Below, piece after piece: positions 7,189-8,827 of a stretch of 8,827 nucleotides of DNA. The stretch is from DASRHY01 sp046765875 (GTDB lineage Bacteria > Actinomycetota > Actinomycetes > Propionibacteriales > Kribbellaceae). The stretch lies in NCBI GenBank assembly GCA_046765875.1, contig JBKPSJ010000107.1:1-8827 (forward strand), read 5' to 3'. A program made the position numbers and the translations under genes. Under the pieces are notes generated by a model. The model worked only from the letters and a program-made list of their open reading frames with translations, did not search any database and was not told the origin of the DNA. How positions within the stretch are numbered: position 1 is the first letter of the stretch; the number at the start of each line of letters is the position of its first letter.

Positions 7189-8573
7189 AGGCCGCCGGCG
7201 ATGAGCAGCATGCGTAGTCGGTAGTGGTTGCGGTTGCGGAAGCCGCGGGCGATGCGGCGGTGGAGTTCGATGAGCCCGTTGATGGCTTCGGTGCCGCCGT
7301 TGTTAGCGCGGCCGGTGTCGAAGTAGGCCAGGAACGCCGCTCGCCACTGCTTGAGGGTCTTCCCGAGTCGCTTGATCTCAGGGATGGGGCAGGTCGGCAA
7401 GGAGGCGAGGAGCTTCTCGGCGATCCGCCGTCCTTCGACGGGATTCGACACGTTGTAGGCGGCGCGGAGTTGTTGGGCGCACTGCCAGGCGATGTAGACC
7501 TCGTCGTGGCGTTCGTCGGCGGTGATCGCACGCTGCAGCCGGGCGCGTTGCCGATCGGTGAGGTTCTCGGCACCGCAGCGCAGGATGGTGCGGATCCCAT
7601 ACAGCGGGTCGTTCTTGCGGCCGCGGTGGCCGTGGATGTCTTGCTGGACCCGGCGGCGGACCTCGTCGACGGCTTGGGTGCCGAGCTTGACCACGTGGAA
7701 TGCGTCCAGCACCGCGACCGCGTCCTGGAGTTGGTCGTCGATGGCGTTCTTGTAGCCGTGGAACGGGTCCAGGGTGGCGACCTGCACGCCGTCGCGGAAG
7801 ATCTCGCCGCGGTCTTCGAGCCAGTCGCTGTAGGCCTTGCCCGAGCGGTCGGGCACCAGATCGAGCAGCCGCGCGCGTGGCTTCCCGGTGTCGAGGTCGG
7901 GGGTGAGGTCGACCATCCCGGTCAGATACTTGGGTCCACGACCACCTTGTTCGGTAGGAAGCTCGCTCACGTGGTGCCACACGTGCTCGTCCACCCCGAG
8001 CCGCTTCACGCCGGCGAACCGGCACTCGTCATCAGCCATCGCGACCAGGAGCGGGCGGATCGCCGACCACACGGTGTTCCAGGTCGTACCCAGCTGCCGA
8101 GCCAGCCCGCGGATGCTGGCATGCTCGCGGCGGATCTGGTTGATCGCCCACCAGCACGCCCGCGTGGTCAGCAGCGCCCGTGGCGCCGCGACCCGTTCGT
8201 CTTGTTCGGTGAACACCCTGACCGGGCACGACGACTCGACACAGCGCCAGGTCCGCTTGCGCCACACCAGCCGCACCGGCCGGTCGAAGCACGGCGCATC
8301 GACCAGCCGAACGTCGCGGCGGCCATGGCTGTGCGCGATCACCCCACACCGAGGGCAGCCCATCGGCGCCGCCGGGGACTCCACCCACACCGTCAGCCCG
8401 CCAGCCTCGACACCACACTCGACATCACACTCGACACCGGTGACACGCAGCCCGTCGAGACCAACAAGCAGATCGCAACGCGAGCAGTACGACAAGTCGG
8501 GATGGCAGCACACAGCAGCGGCCGTAGGCTCGGACACGTCGAGGCCTTCCGAAACGGTGAGCTTGGTCGCCAC
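7167..8573 (-). CDS. ISL3-family transposase
   Basis: A 468-residue DDE transposase. A cysteine-rich N-terminal zinc-binding region carries CPRC (73-76) and a second pair Cys111/Cys116 (the zf-ISL3 type). A helix-turn-helix-like segment follows at about 140-175 (IRGLARQLGTTWNTVW). The catalytic domain holds GVDEH (Asp195), TLDPFHGYKNAID (Asp269) and GGTEAINGLIE (Glu429), the likely acidic triad, plus DAFHVVKL (290-297). The C-terminus NHYRLRMLLIAGGL is the usual end of the family. It binds the element's inverted repeats and moves it by cut and paste. The start is GTG at 8573, with AGGA 4 nt upstream of it as a modest ribosome binding site. The first 40 residues contain an extra cysteine/histidine cluster (CCH at 22-24, CSRC at 30-33). 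No frameshift or internal stop is present, so it is likely functional. It is transcribed head-on toward hrpA. Confidence 0.95.
   Translation of the reverse strand: MATKLTVSEGLDVSEPTAAAVCCHPDLSYCSRCDLLVGLDGLRVTGVECDVECGVEAGGLTVWVESPAAPMGCPRCGVIAHSHGRRDVRLVDAPCFDRPVRLVWRKRTWRCVESSCPVRVFTEQDERVAAPRALLTTRACWWAINQIRREHASIRGLARQLGTTWNTVWSAIRPLLVAMADDECRFAGVKRLGVDEHVWHHVSELPTEQGGRGPKYLTGMVDLTPDLDTGKPRARLLDLVPDRSGKAYSDWLEDRGEIFRDGVQVATLDPFHGYKNAIDDQLQDAVAVLDAFHVVKLGTQAVDEVRRRVQQDIHGHRGRKNDPLYGIRTILRCGAENLTDRQRARLQRAITADERHDEVYIAWQCAQQLRAAYNVSNPVEGRRIAEKLLASLPTCPIPEIKRLGKTLKQWRAAFLAYFDTGRANNGGTEAINGLIELHRRIARGFRNRNHYRLRMLLIAGGLTHPHLK
8406..8441. repeat. Three tandem 12-bp units within the transposase gene
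   Basis: CTCGACACCACA (8406-8417), CTCGACATCACA (8418-8429) and CTCGACACCGGT (8430-8441) form a tandem array. On the coding strand it gives a four-residue periodicity, VEC repeated within VECDVECGVE (residues 47-56), near the N-terminus just before the zinc-binding region. As 12 is a multiple of 3 the frame is kept. It looks like a small slippage expansion. Confidence 0.7.
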
Positions 8574-8628
8574 CGATCCTGGAGGCCTCGACCCCTACCT
8601 CCCGCACATCACCCGCTCACCGGCGCGC

Positions 8629-8658
8629 CACTCACCCCCACCGGAACTCGGAAGAGCC
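8629..8658 (-). repeat. Right terminal inverted repeat of the ISL3 element
   Basis: Partner of the repeat at 7159-7188, matching at 25 of 30 positions when read on the reverse strand. It lies upstream of the transposase gene, leaving 55 bp between repeat and GTG start for the transposase promoter. The outer 9 bp and the inner 10-bp block are identical to the left end. Confidence 0.85.
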
Positions 8659-8827
8659 CCTATGCGTCGCTCACGGCACCGTACGTAACGGTGGAGCGGT
8701 TGTCGGCGTGGATGGGCCACTCCTCGATCACGGTCACCTGGAACGTGTACACGCACCTGTACCGGGGCGAGGACGACCACGCTGCTGTCGCCGCGATCCC
8801 CGAGCCGATCACCACGCAGAAGGTAAC
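8659..8827 (+). pseudogene. Tyrosine recombinase/phage integrase, C-terminal remnant (open at window end)
   Basis: The frame beginning at 8661 has no stop through 8827 and encodes a typical end of the tyrosine recombinase catalytic domain: VTVERLSAWMGHSSITVT then WNVYTHL. The Gly-His of box II is residues 19-20 of the fragment, and the catalytic tyrosine nucleophile is the codon at 8748-8750. The charged tail RGEDDHAAV follows as in many phage-type integrases. The rest of the enzyme (the core-binding domain, the first catalytic Arg and the His-x-x-Arg) is absent. The coding similarity begins directly at the IS edge, and the missing part is not on the other side, where hrpA ends. A functional gene is therefore unlikely unless translation starts within the IS end, and such a product would still lack catalytic arginines. 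The 3' end of the gene lies beyond the window. Confidence 0.65.

Larger units (their letters stand above)
7159..8658. mobile_element. ISL3-family insertion sequence, 1500 bp, apparently complete
   Basis: The element is bounded by imperfect inverted repeats that start GGCTCTTCC, an end sequence typical of the ISL3 family, and contains one transposase gene reading right to left. Its 1500-bp length suits the family. ISL3 elements usually make an 8-bp target duplication, but here the left flank is CCTAAAGC (7151-7158) and the right flank CCTATGCG (8659-8666), sharing only CCTA at their start. The element therefore looks intact and possibly active, yet its surroundings are not those of a simple insertion. 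It sits 3 bp past the hrpA stop and ends against a broken integrase gene. Confidence 0.88.

Noticed and set aside
7378..8025. A 215-codon Arg-rich frame on the same strand as the transposase
   Set aside because: It is a frame-shifted image of the transposase, dominated by Arg/Pro/Gly, and the true frame carries the full catalytic triad without interruption.
7151..8666. CCTA on both sides of the IS as a 4-bp target duplication
   Set aside because: ISL3 elements usually duplicate 8 bp. Both copies lie at the outer-left side of the 8-bp flanks, and the right copy begins directly at the IS edge while the left copy ends 4 bp from it, so the geometry is wrong for a duplication.
7837..8688. A 283-codon + strand open frame inside the IS extending past its right end
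   Set aside because: It is antisense to the transposase, Ser/Arg/Thr-rich and without a domain. It overlaps the integrase remnant in a different frame.
1..8827. CRISPR arrays, tRNA or rRNA genes, riboswitches, phage-defence modules
   Set aside because: I looked for regularly spaced repeats, tRNA-like cloverleaf or CCA ends, rRNA signatures and known defence domains and saw none. The only helicase is the standard HrpA and is not next to defence partners.

Overview
The window is high-GC DNA with strong G/C preference at third codon positions, GTG and TTG starts, and long open antisense frames that mirror the real genes. This fits an actinomycete. The gene families (GH3 enzyme plus LacI regulator, glutamate-cysteine ligase family 2, actinobacterial-style HrpA, ISL3-type transposase) would suit a soil genus such as Kribbella or a relative, but that is inference, not a sequence match.

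Layout. (1) 1-1343, + strand: the last 95 codons of a GH3 glycoside hydrolase, then a LacI-family regulator with a TTG start 13 nt downstream; this is the tail of a sugar-utilisation operon. (2) 1348-3191, - strand: acylphosphatase, a VOC (glyoxalase-fold) protein and a glutamate-cysteine ligase family 2 protein, read in that order. The lacI and ligase genes converge with 4 nt between their stop codons, and both stops sit inside a large imperfect hairpin (1320-1370). (3) 3271-7155, + strand: a full-length hrpA DEAH-box RNA helicase, divergent from the acylphosphatase across a 79-bp intergenic region. (4) 7159-8658: an apparently intact 1500-bp ISL3-family insertion sequence with 30-bp imperfect inverted repeats and one transposase gene on the - strand. 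(5) 8659-8827, + strand: the C-terminal end of a tyrosine recombinase, starting abruptly at the IS edge and still open at the window end.

Regions 1 to 3 look like ordinary chromosomal housekeeping and catabolic genes. The right end changes character. The IS begins 3 bp after the hrpA stop codon, its two 8-bp flanks do not form a target duplication, and it abuts a headless integrase. This is the most informative part of the window and suggests a rearrangement junction or the edge of a genomic island.

I did not find a convincing undescribed system. The best second-look items are the IS/integrase junction, the two-stop-codon hairpin, and a near-consensus promoter inside the acylphosphatase 3' end that would give the VOC gene a leaderless or nearly leaderless mRNA.
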